A DNA stretch of 15,138 bases from Christensenella sp. UBA7597. GTDB taxonomy: Bacteria > Bacillota > Clostridia > Christensenellales > Borkfalkiaceae. The translations under genes were made by a program, and so were the position numbers. The stretch spans positions 18,180 through 33,317 of the forward strand of contig DLQW01000098.1 in NCBI GenBank assembly GCA_002474405.1, in the 5' to 3' direction. The number at the start of each line of letters is the position of its first letter. Positions within the stretch are counted from its first letter, which is position 1. Shown here one piece after another: positions 5,745-13,626 of this stretch. The notes beneath the pieces are model-generated. The model worked only from the letters and a program-made list of their open reading frames with translations. It was not told the DNA's origin and made no database searches.

Positions 5745-6080
5745 ATAAACCATATAAACGCGATAACGAAGCGTGGGGAGTTTTCCTTTCCTGCCCGAAG
5801 AAGGCGGATAAGCGCGCGTGCAGAGAATACCGTTCCGGGGCTGAAAAACGGTATCGGCGCGGAGAACGAACCGTTTCCCTTCCGAGCGGCGGGGCTGAAA
5901 CCGGGAGAAATTCCGCGGCGCGTAGGCTTCGACGAATTGCCCGCGATACGGGCGCAAATAAGGCTTGGCTCGGCGTGCGGCATGAATGCCGGAAACGCAG
6001 GGCGCGAAGCGAAAACAGGTGGTACAGCGAAGAAGATTTCGCCCTGTTCTGGTGCAAACCGAAGCAGGGCGGATTTTTTA
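5745..6080 (+). promoter_or_regulatory. T-box leader (tRNA-Phe-sensing transcription attenuator) of pheST
   Basis: The gene-free stretch between mscL and pheS holds a complete T-box riboswitch. The distal Stem I hairpin is ATACCGTT (5827-5834)/AACGGTAT (5847-5854) with a GGGGCTGAAA loop containing the GNUG motif, preceded by AGAGA. The 3' side of Stem I reads AACGAACCGTTTCCC followed by TTCCGAGC, like the glyQS leader arrangement, with a Phe codon (UUC at 5875-5877, or the overlapping UUU) where the specifier belongs. The T-box ACAGGTGGTACAGCG (6015-6029) offers UGGU to the tRNA acceptor end ACCA, matching discriminator A of tRNA-Phe. ACAGG (6015-6019) can pair with CCTGT (6043-6047) as antiterminator, excluding the downstream terminator. 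Uncharged tRNA-Phe should therefore switch the operon on. Specifier position is inferred; the class is secure. Confidence 0.92.
6040..6079 (+). terminator. T-box-controlled attenuator terminator
   Basis: CGCCCTG (6040-6046) pairs with CAGGGCG (6065-6071), with an inner GGT-GCAA-ACC hairpin, followed by GATTTTTTA. It is the terminator arm of the leader and competes with the antiterminator through CCTGT at 6043-6047. Confidence 0.9.
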
Positions 6081-6119
6081 TACCGCCGCAAAAAAAATAA
6101 AGCAAGGAGCGAAAGCAAG

Positions 6120-7133
6120 ATGCAGAAAGAAATCGAAGAATTGAAAACAAAGGTAACCGAGGCGCTGAAAGAAACGAAAGCGGTGCGCGCGCTTTACGAT
6201 CTGAAGCTTCGTTTTCAGTCGGAACTGAAAGGAATTTCGGGCGGAATGAAAAATTTGCCCAAAGAGGAACGCCCCGCGTTCGGCAAGCTTCTGAACGAAT
6301 TCAAAAACGGCGTGGAAGCGATGTTCGAAGAACGCGCCGCAGTGCTGAAAGAAGAGGAAATGCAGAAAAAGTACGAGGCGGAACGCGTAGACATCACTCT
6401 GCCCGGAAAAACGTGCGCCGCGGGCGCGCTGCATCCCATCACGTTGGTGAAAAATCAGCTCATCGATATTTTCGCGGGGATGGGTTTTAAAGTGTTCGAA
6501 GGTCCCGAAATCGAAACGGATTATTACAATTTCACCGCGCTCAACACGCCCAAAGATCATCCCGCGCGCGATATGCAGGATACTTTCTATCTTGCCGAAA
6601 ATCTGTTGCTGCGCACGCAGACTTCCGCAGGGCAGATCCGCGTGATGGAAAACGAAAAACCGCCGATAAAAATTTTATCGCCGGGGCGCGTGTTCCGTTC
6701 TGACGACGACGCCACTCACTCCCCGATGTTCCACCAAATGGAAGGGCTTGTGGTAGACGAGGGTATCACGCTTTGCGATTTGCAGGGCATGCTTTCGGAA
6801 TTTGCGAAAAAAATGTTCACGTCCGCCACGAAAGTGCGCCTGCGCCCCTCGTATTTCCCGTTCACCGAACCCAGCGTGGAAGTGGATTTAAGCTGCTGCG
6901 AATGCGGCGGCAAAGGCTGCCGTCTTTGCAAGGGCACGGGCTGGATAGAAGTGCTCGGCGCGGGCATGGTGAACAGAAAAGTACTTGAGAATTGCGGCGT
7001 AGACCCCGATAAATACACGGGCTTCGCGTTCGGCATGGGCATAGAGCGTATCGCCATGCTCAAATACGGCGTAAACAACATCAAAGCGTTGTTCGAAAAC
7101 GACGTGCGCCTGCTTCGTCAGTTCGCGAAGTAA
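6120..7133 (+). CDS. pheS: Phenylalanyl-tRNA synthetase alpha subunit
   Basis: A 337-residue class II aminoacyl-tRNA synthetase subunit, close to the usual length of about 340. An N-terminal coiled coil (1-85), which contacts tRNA, is followed by the catalytic domain. Motif 1 lies around [19 protein letters not shown] (105-123); motif 2 includes [20 protein letters not shown] (187-206); motif 3 is [17 protein letters not shown] (301-317). A Cys cluster [12 protein letters not shown] (259-270) is common in PheS of Bacillota. It charges tRNA-Phe as an alpha2-beta2 enzyme with PheT. The start at 6120 follows AAGGAG at 6104-6109 and lies after the T-box terminator; the frame stays open further upstream into the leader, but starts there would precede the terminator. 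It is first in the operon and separated from pheT by 34 bases. Confidence 0.97.
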   Translation: MQKEIEELKTKVTEALKETKAVRALYDLKLRFQSELKGISGGMKNLPKEERPAFGKLLNEFKNGVEAMFEERAAVLKEEEMQKKYEAERVDITLPGKTCAAGALHPITLVKNQLIDIFAGMGFKVFEGPEIETDYYNFTALNTPKDHPARDMQDTFYLAENLLLRTQTSAGQIRVMENEKPPIKILSPGRVFRSDDDATHSPMFHQMEGLVVDEGITLCDLQGMLSEFAKKMFTSATKVRLRPSYFPFTEPSVEVDLSCCECGGKGCRLCKGTGWIEVLGAGMVNRKVLENCGVDPDKYTGFAFGMGIERIAMLKYGVNNIKALFENDVRLLRQFAK

Positions 7134-7167
7134 ACAAAAAGCATACAGGCAAGGAGCGAAAAGAAAA

Positions 7168-9615
7168 ATGAAAGTACCTTACAGTTGGCTGAAAGATTAC
7201 GTGGATATAGATATTCCCGCGGAAGAGCTTGCGAAAAAGCTGTTTTCCTGCGGGTTTGAAGTGGAAGAAATTTCTTATCTCGGCAGCAAAATCGATCGGG
7301 TAGTGGTGGGCGAAGTGAAAGCGCTTACTTCGCATCCGGACAGCGATCACATGCAGATATGCACGGTGGATTGCGGCGAAAAATACGGCAGAGATCTGCA
7401 GATCGTTACGGGCGCATCCAACGTATACGTCGGCATGCGCACGCCCGTGGCGCTCGATAATTCCACCGTATGCGAAACAAATCCCGCGCAGCTGGAAAAA
7501 AATCCGGACGGCGTGAAGAAAATCAAAAAAGGCAAGCTTCGCGGCGTGGAATCGTACGGCATGCTCTGTTCCGGCGACGAACTCGGCATCAACGAAGATT
7601 TTTACGAAGGCGCCGGGGTGTACGGTCTGCTCGAGCTGAAGGGCAATCCGCCGCTCGGCGAAGATATTAAAAAAGTCGTGGGGCTGGACGATTATATTTT
7701 CGATATTTCTCTCACGGCAAACCGCCCCGATTGTCAGTGCGTGTACGGCATCGCGCGCGAAGTGGCGGCAATCACGAAAACCGCGCTGAAAACGCCCGAT
7801 ATTTCTTTCAAAGAATACGAAACCAAAGCCAAGCCCGTTTCCGTCGATGTGGAGGCGCCGGACCTTTGCCCCCGCTATATCGGCAGGTACGTGGAAGGCG
7901 ACGCGGAGGGCATGAAAAAACAATCTCCCGCCTGGCTGAGAAAACGCCTCGCGCTCTGCGGACTGCGTTCCGTATCGCCCGTGGTGGATATTACGAATTT
8001 CGTGCTGCTGGAACTCGGTCAGCCGATGCATTCGTTCGACGCGGATAAAATCGCGGGCAGAAAAATCATCGTCCGCCGCGCGAAAGACGGCGAAAAAATC
8101 ATCACGCTGGACGAGAAAGAATTTACGCTGAATCACGATAACCTCGTTATCTGCGACGGCGAAAAGCCCGTGGCTCTCGCGGGAATCATGGGCGGACTGA
8201 ACAGCGAAATCAAGCCCGAAACGAAGAACGTGTTTTTCGAGGCTGCGAAGTTCGCACGCGACAATATCCGCAAAACGTCCCGTAAACTGGGGCAGAGTTC
8301 CGATTCTTCGGCACGTTACGAAAAGGGCGTGGACGCATACACTACGGACTTCGCCATGCGCCGCGCGCTGCATTTAACGGAAGAGCTCGGCTGCGGCAAG
8401 GTAACGAAACTTTGCGCCGACGTAAACGCGGCGAAGCAGGAAGAGAAAAAGCTTACGGCAAGCCTGAAAAAAATCAACGCGCTCCTCGGCATCGAAGTGC
8501 CCGCGGCGGAAGAGAAAGGAATTTTAACCCGCATGAATTTCAAGCCGGAACTTCGCGGCGATACGCTTACGGTTACCGTTCCGGGCTACCGCGAGGACGT
8601 GGAAAATTATCCGGACATCGCCGAAGAAATCATCCGTTCTTACGGTTACGAACATTTGACGCCTACGTTTCTGGCGGCGGCGCGCGTTACGGGCGGCGGA
8701 CTCAACGATTTGCAGAAAAAGGAAAACGCGCTGAAAACAACGCTCACGGAACAGGGCTTTTACGAAGCGTACAATTACTCGTTCTATTCCCCGAAAGATT
8801 TCGATCTGATGAAGCTTCCCGAAAACGCGGCGGAACGGAAAGCCGTGCGCGTGCTCAATCCCATTGTGGAAGATTTATCCGTCATGCGTACGTTTCTGGC
8901 GCCGTCCATGCTGCACGACGCGGTGCGGAACATCCGTCGCGGCAACGATACCGGCAAATTATTCGAATACGCCCGCACGTATACGCCCGAAGAACTTCCG
9001 CTGAAAACGCAGCCGAAAGAGACGGATACGCTTGGGCTGTGCGTATGGGGCAACGAGCTTGACTTCTTCGATTTGAAAGGCGCGCTCGAAGCGATTTCCG
9101 CGGCGTTCTATCTCGATTTTACGTACGAGCGCTCGAAGAAACCGTATCTGCATCCCGGCATTTCGGCGGACGTGTATCTGAATAACGAAAAAATCGGCGA
9201 AATCGGCGAGCTCGATCCCGCCATCGCGGGCGCGCTGGGGCTGGATAAGCGCGTTTGCCTCGGCGAACTGAACGCCGAAAAACTGCTTGCCGCAATGGAT
9301 ACGGGCGTGCGCTTTAAAAATCTGCCGCCGTTCCCCGCGGTGAAGCGCGATCTGGCGCTGATTGTGGACGAAAACGTTACGTGCGCGCAGCTGGAAACCG
9401 AGCTGAAACACGCCTGCAAGTATATCACCGAAGTTAAATTGTTCGACGTATACCGCGGCGGACAGGTGCCCGCAGGCAAAAAGAGCATGGCGTTTTCGCT
9501 CACGTTCACGCCCGATAAGCAAAGCGAAAAAGCGTTTACGGCGGAAACCGTGGATAATTTCGTGAAAAAAATTCTCGGCAATCTTAAATTCAGACTCGGC
9601 GCGGAACTGCGCTGA
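7168..9615 (+). CDS. pheT: Phenylalanyl-tRNA synthetase beta subunit
   Basis: An 815-residue protein of typical bacterial PheT length. Domains in order: EMAP-type tRNA-binding OB fold at about 42-155 (VVVGEVKALTSHPDSDHMQI); B3/4 editing domain at about 205-390 with GQPMHSFDADK, ALAGIMGG and ARYEKGVD; B5 DNA-binding-like domain at about 427-498; an inactive synthetase-like core; and the C-terminal ferredoxin-like anticodon-binding (FDX-ACB) domain over the last 95 or so residues (FPAVKRDLALIVDEN to GAELR). The B3/4 domain normally removes Tyr mischarged on tRNA-Phe. AAGGAG at 7151-7156 precedes the ATG. It forms the heterotetramer with PheS. Nothing is missing or fused. The gene is followed by a strong 9-bp hairpin and then truB. 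Confidence 0.97.
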   Translation: MKVPYSWLKDYVDIDIPAEELAKKLFSCGFEVEEISYLGSKIDRVVVGEVKALTSHPDSDHMQICTVDCGEKYGRDLQIVTGASNVYVGMRTPVALDNSTVCETNPAQLEKNPDGVKKIKKGKLRGVESYGMLCSGDELGINEDFYEGAGVYGLLELKGNPPLGEDIKKVVGLDDYIFDISLTANRPDCQCVYGIAREVAAITKTALKTPDISFKEYETKAKPVSVDVEAPDLCPRYIGRYVEGDAEGMKKQSPAWLRKRLALCGLRSVSPVVDITNFVLLELGQPMHSFDADKIAGRKIIVRRAKDGEKIITLDEKEFTLNHDNLVICDGEKPVALAGIMGGLNSEIKPETKNVFFEAAKFARDNIRKTSRKLGQSSDSSARYEKGVDAYTTDFAMRRALHLTEELGCGKVTKLCADVNAAKQEEKKLTASLKKINALLGIEVPAAEEKGILTRMNFKPELRGDTLTVTVPGYREDVENYPDIAEEIIRSYGYEHLTPTFLAAARVTGGGLNDLQKKENALKTTLTEQGFYEAYNYSFYSPKDFDLMKLPENAAERKAVRVLNPIVEDLSVMRTFLAPSMLHDAVRNIRRGNDTGKLFEYARTYTPEELPLKTQPKETDTLGLCVWGNELDFFDLKGALEAISAAFYLDFTYERSKKPYLHPGISADVYLNNEKIGEIGELDPAIAGALGLDKRVCLGELNAEKLLAAMDTGVRFKNLPPFPAVKRDLALIVDENVTCAQLETELKHACKYITEVKLFDVYRGGQVPAGKKSMAFSLTFTPDKQSEKAFTAETVDNFVKKILGNLKFRLGAELR

Positions 9616-9620
9616 AAAGC

Positions 9621-9643
9621 GTTGCGGCGGCAATCGCCGCAAC
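9621..9643 (+). other. Intercistronic hairpin between pheT and truB
   Basis: GTTGCGGCG (9621-9629), loop GCAAT, CGCCGCAAC (9635-9643): a perfect 9-bp stem in the 61-base gap. Only AAAACG follows it on the plus strand, so it is not an intrinsic terminator for the operon. It could be a processing or stability element that separates expression of pheST from truB-ribF. Confidence 0.6.
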
Positions 9644-9676
9644 AAAACGTAGCGGAACAAACGGAGGAATCATCGG

Positions 9677-10540
9677 GTGAACTACACGCGGCGCATAAAA
9701 ACTTTCGGATTTATCGATTTAAACAAGCCGTCGGGCTGTTCGTCCGCGCTGTTCGTGGCTAAAATCAAACGCCTTACCGGGCAGCCGTGCGGGCATCTCG
9801 GCACGCTCGATCCGCTGGCAAACGGCGTTCTTCCCGTGGGCATAGGCAACGCGAACCGACTTTTTAATTATTTTCTGAATAAAGAAAAGGAATATATCGC
9901 GCGTTTTAAATTCGGCGAAACTTCCGATACGCTGGACAGCACGGGAGAAATCATAAAGGGCGGCGACGTGCCTTCGGAAGCGGAAATTATGGAGATTTTG
10001 CCCGATTTTCTTGGCGAAATCAGTCAGGTGCCGCCGAAATACAGCGCCAAAAGCGTGGGCGGCAGGCGCGGTTACGCGCTGGCGCGGGCGGGGGTGGAGT
10101 TCGAGCTGGCTCCGAAGCGCGTGCGCGTGGACTGTTTCGAATTTCTCGGTCGAGGCGAAGAAGAAAACGAATTTGTGTTTAAAATCCGCTGCGGCGCGGG
10201 CACGTATATCCGTTCTCTCGCGCGGGACGTGGCGGCGGCTTTGGATACGCAGGGGCTGATGAGCGCCCTTACGCGCACGAAAAGCGGCTGTTTCACGCTG
10301 GAAAACGCCGTTTCGCCCGAAGAATTAACCGAAGAAAACATAGAAAGTTATATTATCCCTACGGAAAGCGTTCTGCCGTTGCCACGCCTTTCCGTCAACG
10401 AAAACAACCGCGTGTTCACCGGTATAAAAACGGCGGCGGATGCGGCGGACGGCGAATACAAACTGTACCGCGGCGATACGTTTTACGGACTGGCGGAAGT
10501 GAAAAACGGCATGTTCTGGGCGGTAACGAAATTATGTTAG
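9677..10540 (+). CDS. truB: tRNA pseudouridine-55 synthase TruB
   Basis: A 287-residue TruB. The N-terminal GFIDLNKPSG (11-20) is followed by the catalytic motif GHLGTLDPLANGVLPVGIG, in which Asp45 is the nucleophilic aspartate. QVPPKYSAKSVGGRRGYALAR (118-137) and GTYIRSLARDVA (175-186) are further family motifs. A short PUA-like tail closes the protein. The enzyme isomerises U55 in the T-arm of tRNAs. The GTG start at 9677 is favoured because GGAGG (9663-9667) lies 9 bases upstream and no ATG is suitably placed. The end overlaps the ribF ATG by 7 bases, so ribF is translationally coupled. The truB-ribF order is a common arrangement in Bacillota, which supports both calls. Confidence 0.96.
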   Translation: MNYTRRIKTFGFIDLNKPSGCSSALFVAKIKRLTGQPCGHLGTLDPLANGVLPVGIGNANRLFNYFLNKEKEYIARFKFGETSDTLDSTGEIIKGGDVPSEAEIMEILPDFLGEISQVPPKYSAKSVGGRRGYALARAGVEFELAPKRVRVDCFEFLGRGEEENEFVFKIRCGAGTYIRSLARDVAAALDTQGLMSALTRTKSGCFTLENAVSPEELTEENIESYIIPTESVLPLPRLSVNENNRVFTGIKTAADAADGEYKLYRGDTFYGLAEVKNGMFWAVTKLC

Positions 10541-11484
10541 GCGAAGCGAAAATCGTGTTCGGAAAACGCAGAAATTTGTGCGGCGCGGGCATATCGGAAG
10601 CGGGCGCGGCAGAAACGGACGCGTTAAAAACGGGCGACGGGAAAATCGGAAGCGCGGGTTGCGCGCTGCTTCTCGGCGGGTTCGACGGCTTGCACAAAGG
10701 GCACGAAACTTTGCTTGCGGCGGCAAAACAAACAGGTTTGCAGGTAGCCGCAATCGCCATTACGGGCGGCAAAGGCGCGCCGATTTATACGGAAGCGGAA
10801 CGCGATTATATTTTTGCGGAAAACGGCATTTCGGCGGTGTACCCCCTCGAATTCGCTGCAATCAGAGATATGAGCGCGGCGGAATTTGCCTGCGCCGTGC
10901 GGGACGAAATCGCGCCGGCGGTGTGCTTTTGCGGCGAAGATTTCCGCTTCGGCGCGGGCGGAAAAGCAAACGGCAAAGATTTTTCCCGCCTTTCGGGCGT
11001 TCCCGTGCGCGTTCTGCCCGTTCTGAAAGACGCTTCCACGGGCGAAAAAATCGGCGCGGAACACATTAAAGCGCTGTTGAAAAACGGCGACGTAAGCGCG
11101 GCGGATAAGCTCCTCTGCGGCGGCTTTATTTTAACGGGAGAAGTGAAAAAGGACAGGGGCGTAGGCGCAACCATCGGCTTTCCCACGGCGAATATTTTCT
11201 ATCCCGAAGGCAAAACGGAGCTGAAAAAAGGCGTGTACGAAACGCGCGTCGAAGTCGGCGGCGTAACGTATAAGTGCATAACGAATTTCGGTTCCCGCCC
11301 CACGTTCGGCAACGATACGGTGGTTACGGAAACGCATCTGATAGGCTTTCGCGGCAATCTGTACGGCAAAACGCTTACCGTCCGTTTCGTGCGGTATCTG
11401 CGCGACGTCGTGGCGTTTAAAAACGCGGAAGAACTTACGGCGCGGCTGCAAGCCGACGTAAAAAGAGTGGAGGAAGGCAAATGA
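10534..11484 (+). CDS. ribF: RibF-type riboflavin kinase / FMN adenylyltransferase with altered nucleotidyl-transfer motif
   Basis: A 316-residue RibF. The N-terminal FAD-synthetase half has GGFDGLHKGHETLL (48-61) with His54-x-x-His57 intact and CGEDFRFGAGGKAN (133-146). The flavokinase half has ATIGFPTANI (212-221), a substrate-binding loop, and the conserved Glu266 in TETHL. Together they normally convert riboflavin to FMN and then FAD. Two oddities are visible: the segment between them, usually like ISSTxIR, reads IGAEHIK (173-179), losing Ser, Thr and Arg, and about 25 extra residues precede the first strand. The TFxPHP region after the second strand is also replaced by ITGGKGAPI. The flavokinase should work; adenylylation is in doubt. 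The gene starts inside the truB stop region and its stop overlaps the next ATG (ATGA), both signs of coupling. Confidence 0.92.
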   Translation: MLGEAKIVFGKRRNLCGAGISEAGAAETDALKTGDGKIGSAGCALLLGGFDGLHKGHETLLAAAKQTGLQVAAIAITGGKGAPIYTEAERDYIFAENGISAVYPLEFAAIRDMSAAEFACAVRDEIAPAVCFCGEDFRFGAGGKANGKDFSRLSGVPVRVLPVLKDASTGEKIGAEHIKALLKNGDVSAADKLLCGGFILTGEVKKDRGVGATIGFPTANIFYPEGKTELKKGVYETRVEVGGVTYKCITNFGSRPTFGNDTVVTETHLIGFRGNLYGKTLTVRFVRYLRDVVAFKNAEELTARLQADVKRVEEGK

Positions 11485-12329
11485 TAAAATTCGGTCCCAG
11501 CGGCAATTCGGACAGCTTTTATAAAGAGGGTTACGATCATACGGAGCAAGCGGCGAAGTACGTAAAGGAACGCGGACTGGACTGCTTCGAATATTCTTTC
11601 GGGCGCGGCGTCAGAATGAGCGAAGAAAAAGCCTGTTCGATTCGCGCGGCGTTCGAAAAAGAGGGCGTGGAAATTTCCGTTCACGCGCCGTATTTCATCA
11701 ATTTCGCCAACCCGTCGGACGAGATGGCGGCGAAATCGTACGAATACGTGCTGCAAAGCGGCAGAATGGCGAAGCTGATGGGCGCGAAACGCGTGGTGTT
11801 TCACCCCGCCGCGCAAGGCAAAGCCACGCGCGAAGAGGCGGTGGCGCTTACGGCAGATCGGCTGAAAATTCTGCGCGATTACATTTATATGAACGAATTG
11901 CAGCAGATAAAATTCTGCCCGGAAACGATGGGAAAGCTGGCGCAGATAGGCACCGTGGAAGAAATTGCGGAATTTTGCGGAATCGATCCCGTCTACACGC
12001 CGTGCGTCGATTTCGGGCACGTGAACGCCCGCGAAGGCGGCTCGCTGAAAACCGAGGAAGATTATCTTGCACGGTTGGACGTGTTCATCGGCAAACTCGG
12101 CTATGAAAGAATGAAAGATTTTCACGTGCATTTTTCGAAAATCATGTATTCGGCGAAAGGCGAAGTGAAACATCTCACGTTTGCCGATACCTTGTACGGA
12201 CCGGAATTCGCTCCGCTGGCAAGCGCCCTGAAAAAGCGCGAGCTTTACCCGTACATTGTGTGCGAATCGGACGGAACGCAGGCGGAAGACGCCGCGGAAA
12301 TGAAAAAAATTTATAATAATTTGCCCTGA
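11481..12329 (+). CDS. Endonuclease IV-like TIM-barrel protein (AP_endonuc_2 family)
   Basis: A 282-residue protein resembling Nfo (endonuclease IV), which cuts DNA at abasic sites with three Zn ions. Most metal ligands of E. coli Nfo have counterparts at nearly the same positions: His68 (ISVHAPYF), His108 (VVFHPAA), Glu148 (CPETMG), Asp177 and His180 (CVDFGH), His217 (FHVHFS), His231 and Glu262 (CESDG). The Asp at Nfo position 229, which shares the third metal with His182 and His231, is Val229 here (GEVKH). This may mark a subfamily with a two-metal or altered site, and the substrate could differ (related folds include sugar isomerases). Its ATG overlaps the ribF stop (ATGA), so it is the last gene of the T-box operon. 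No clear terminator follows. Confidence 0.82.
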   Translation: MIKFGPSGNSDSFYKEGYDHTEQAAKYVKERGLDCFEYSFGRGVRMSEEKACSIRAAFEKEGVEISVHAPYFINFANPSDEMAAKSYEYVLQSGRMAKLMGAKRVVFHPAAQGKATREEAVALTADRLKILRDYIYMNELQQIKFCPETMGKLAQIGTVEEIAEFCGIDPVYTPCVDFGHVNAREGGSLKTEEDYLARLDVFIGKLGYERMKDFHVHFSKIMYSAKGEVKHLTFADTLYGPEFAPLASALKKRELYPYIVCESDGTQAEDAAEMKKIYNNLP

Positions 12330-12354
12330 GTTTGCATAAGGCGCGTTTTTACGG

Positions 12355-12383
12355 TTGACGAACGGAAAAAATTTTGCTAAAAT
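12355..12383 (+). promoter_or_regulatory. SigA-type promoter of the M24 peptidase-efp unit
   Basis: TTGACG (12355-12360), 17-base spacer, TAAAAT (12378-12383); predicted +1 is near 12390. The layout and some bases (TTGACGAA...CGG, GC before the -10) resemble the pheST promoter, including a GTT-GACG-AAC dyad at the -35. Confidence 0.82.
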
Positions 12384-12440
12384 ATAAGGTAACCGAAGCG
12401 GAAAAAAGAGATACCCGCTCCGGCGGACGAGGCAGAAATC

Positions 12441-13541
12441 ATGCAGGACGGAATTTATTTCGAAAATGCCGCGCTGTTGCCGCAGGGCGACGCGGTATAT
12501 AAAAAGGCGGCGGAAGAAACGGGCGCGGAAGCGCTGTTCGTATCGGACGAAACGTATAAAAGATACGTCGCGGGATTTTTGACGGAAGGCGGTTTTGCCG
12601 TAGCGGATCGCAACGGCACCACTCTGTTTACCGATTCGCGCTATCTTGAAATGGCGGAAAAACGGCTTGTGCCGCTCGGCGTGAAAGTGGAAACGCTTTC
12701 CAAAGAGAACAAACCGGAGCTGTATCTGAAAAAGTACAAGAGCGTCGCGGTACCCTTTTCCGAAATTTCCTATGCGGAATTTCTTACGTTGCAGCAAAGC
12801 GGAGCGAAGTTTTTTGATGCTACGAACGCCCTCCGCGAATGCGCGAAAGTAAAAACGGAAGGCGAACTCAACGCGATTTCCCGCGCGTGCGAAATCGCCG
12901 AGGACGGCTTGACGAAAACGCTCGGCGAAATTAAAGAGGGCATGACGGAACGCGAAGTCGCCGCAATTCTGGAACACGAAATGCGCGCGTTCGGCGCAGA
13001 CGGAACGTCGTTCGATACGATTGTGGCGTTCGGCGCGGGCGCCGCGGTGCCGCATCACGAAACGGGCGACACGCGCCTGAAATTCGGCGACGAAATTTTA
13101 ATCGATTTCGGTTGCAAAACGCAGGGCTATTGCTCGGATATGACGCGTGCGTTTCTGTTCGGCGACGATAAGAAACACGAAGATTTCAAAAAAGCGTACG
13201 CGTGCGTGCTTGCGGCGCAGCTGAAAGTGCTTGACGAACTGAAAGCGGGCATGACGGGCGGCGAGGGCGACGCGATCGCAAGAAATTATCTTGAAGCGCA
13301 CGGCTTCGGCAAGCTGTTCACGCACTCTCTGGGGCACGGAATCGGTTTGAAAATTCACGAATTCCCGTCGCTTCGTCCGGGCGGTGCGGAAGTGCTGGCG
13401 GATAAAATGGTGTTTTCGGACGAGCCCGGCGTATACCTTGCGGGCAGTTTCGGCATCCGCATCGAAGATACGGTTACGATGCTGGGCGGAAAAGCGAAAA
13501 CGTTCATGAAAAAAGTTTCCAAAGAACTTACGGTTCTTTAA
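12441..13541 (+). CDS. M24 metallopeptidase, Xaa-Pro aminopeptidase/dipeptidase type (YqhT-like)
   Basis: A 366-residue protein with an N-terminal creatinase-like domain (about 1-132) and a C-terminal pita-bread M24 domain. The five metal ligands are present: Asp222 (LIDFG), Asp233 (CSDMTR), His299 (HSLGHGIG), Glu328 (SDEPGVYL) and Glu342 (IRIEDTV). His205 in VPHHE and His306 in KIHEFPS correspond to conserved active-site histidines. It should release N-terminal residues next to proline or split X-Pro dipeptides in the cytoplasm. GAGG at 12429-12432, 8 bases before ATG 12441, supports the start. It is followed by efp after 85 bases with no terminator, the same pairing as yqhT-efp in Bacillus, so the two are probably co-transcribed. 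PepP versus PepQ specificity cannot be read from the sequence. Confidence 0.93.
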   Translation: MQDGIYFENAALLPQGDAVYKKAAEETGAEALFVSDETYKRYVAGFLTEGGFAVADRNGTTLFTDSRYLEMAEKRLVPLGVKVETLSKENKPELYLKKYKSVAVPFSEISYAEFLTLQQSGAKFFDATNALRECAKVKTEGELNAISRACEIAEDGLTKTLGEIKEGMTEREVAAILEHEMRAFGADGTSFDTIVAFGAGAAVPHHETGDTRLKFGDEILIDFGCKTQGYCSDMTRAFLFGDDKKHEDFKKAYACVLAAQLKVLDELKAGMTGGEGDAIARNYLEAHGFGKLFTHSLGHGIGLKIHEFPSLRPGGAEVLADKMVFSDEPGVYLAGSFGIRIEDTVTMLGGKAKTFMKKVSKELTVL

Positions 13542-13626
13542 TCGCGGCAAACGGTTTCGCGGCGGAAAATATAAACGATAAAAAACGAAAAAAGAAGATT
13601 TTCGGTATTAAGGAGAAAATAAGATT

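Noticed and set aside
5937..6119. Upstream extension of the pheS frame into the leader
   Set aside because: It would translate through the T-box and its terminator, and has no family similarity; the ATG at 6120 has AAGGAG and gives the normal PheS length.
5409..6150. Minus-strand frames over the end of mscL and the T-box leader
   Set aside because: The region is explained by mscL and a structured RNA leader; the frames have no start signals or recognisable domains.
7081..8373. 430-codon minus-strand frame opposite pheT
   Set aside because: Same Arg/Phe/His-rich mirror composition; pheT is unambiguous here.
11199..13058. 619-codon open frame on the minus strand opposite ribF, the TIM-barrel gene and the M24 peptidase
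   Set aside because: Its Phe/Arg/His-rich composition is the expected reverse image of GAA/AAA/GCG-rich codons. It spans three well-supported plus-strand genes and the promoter between them, and shows no domain.
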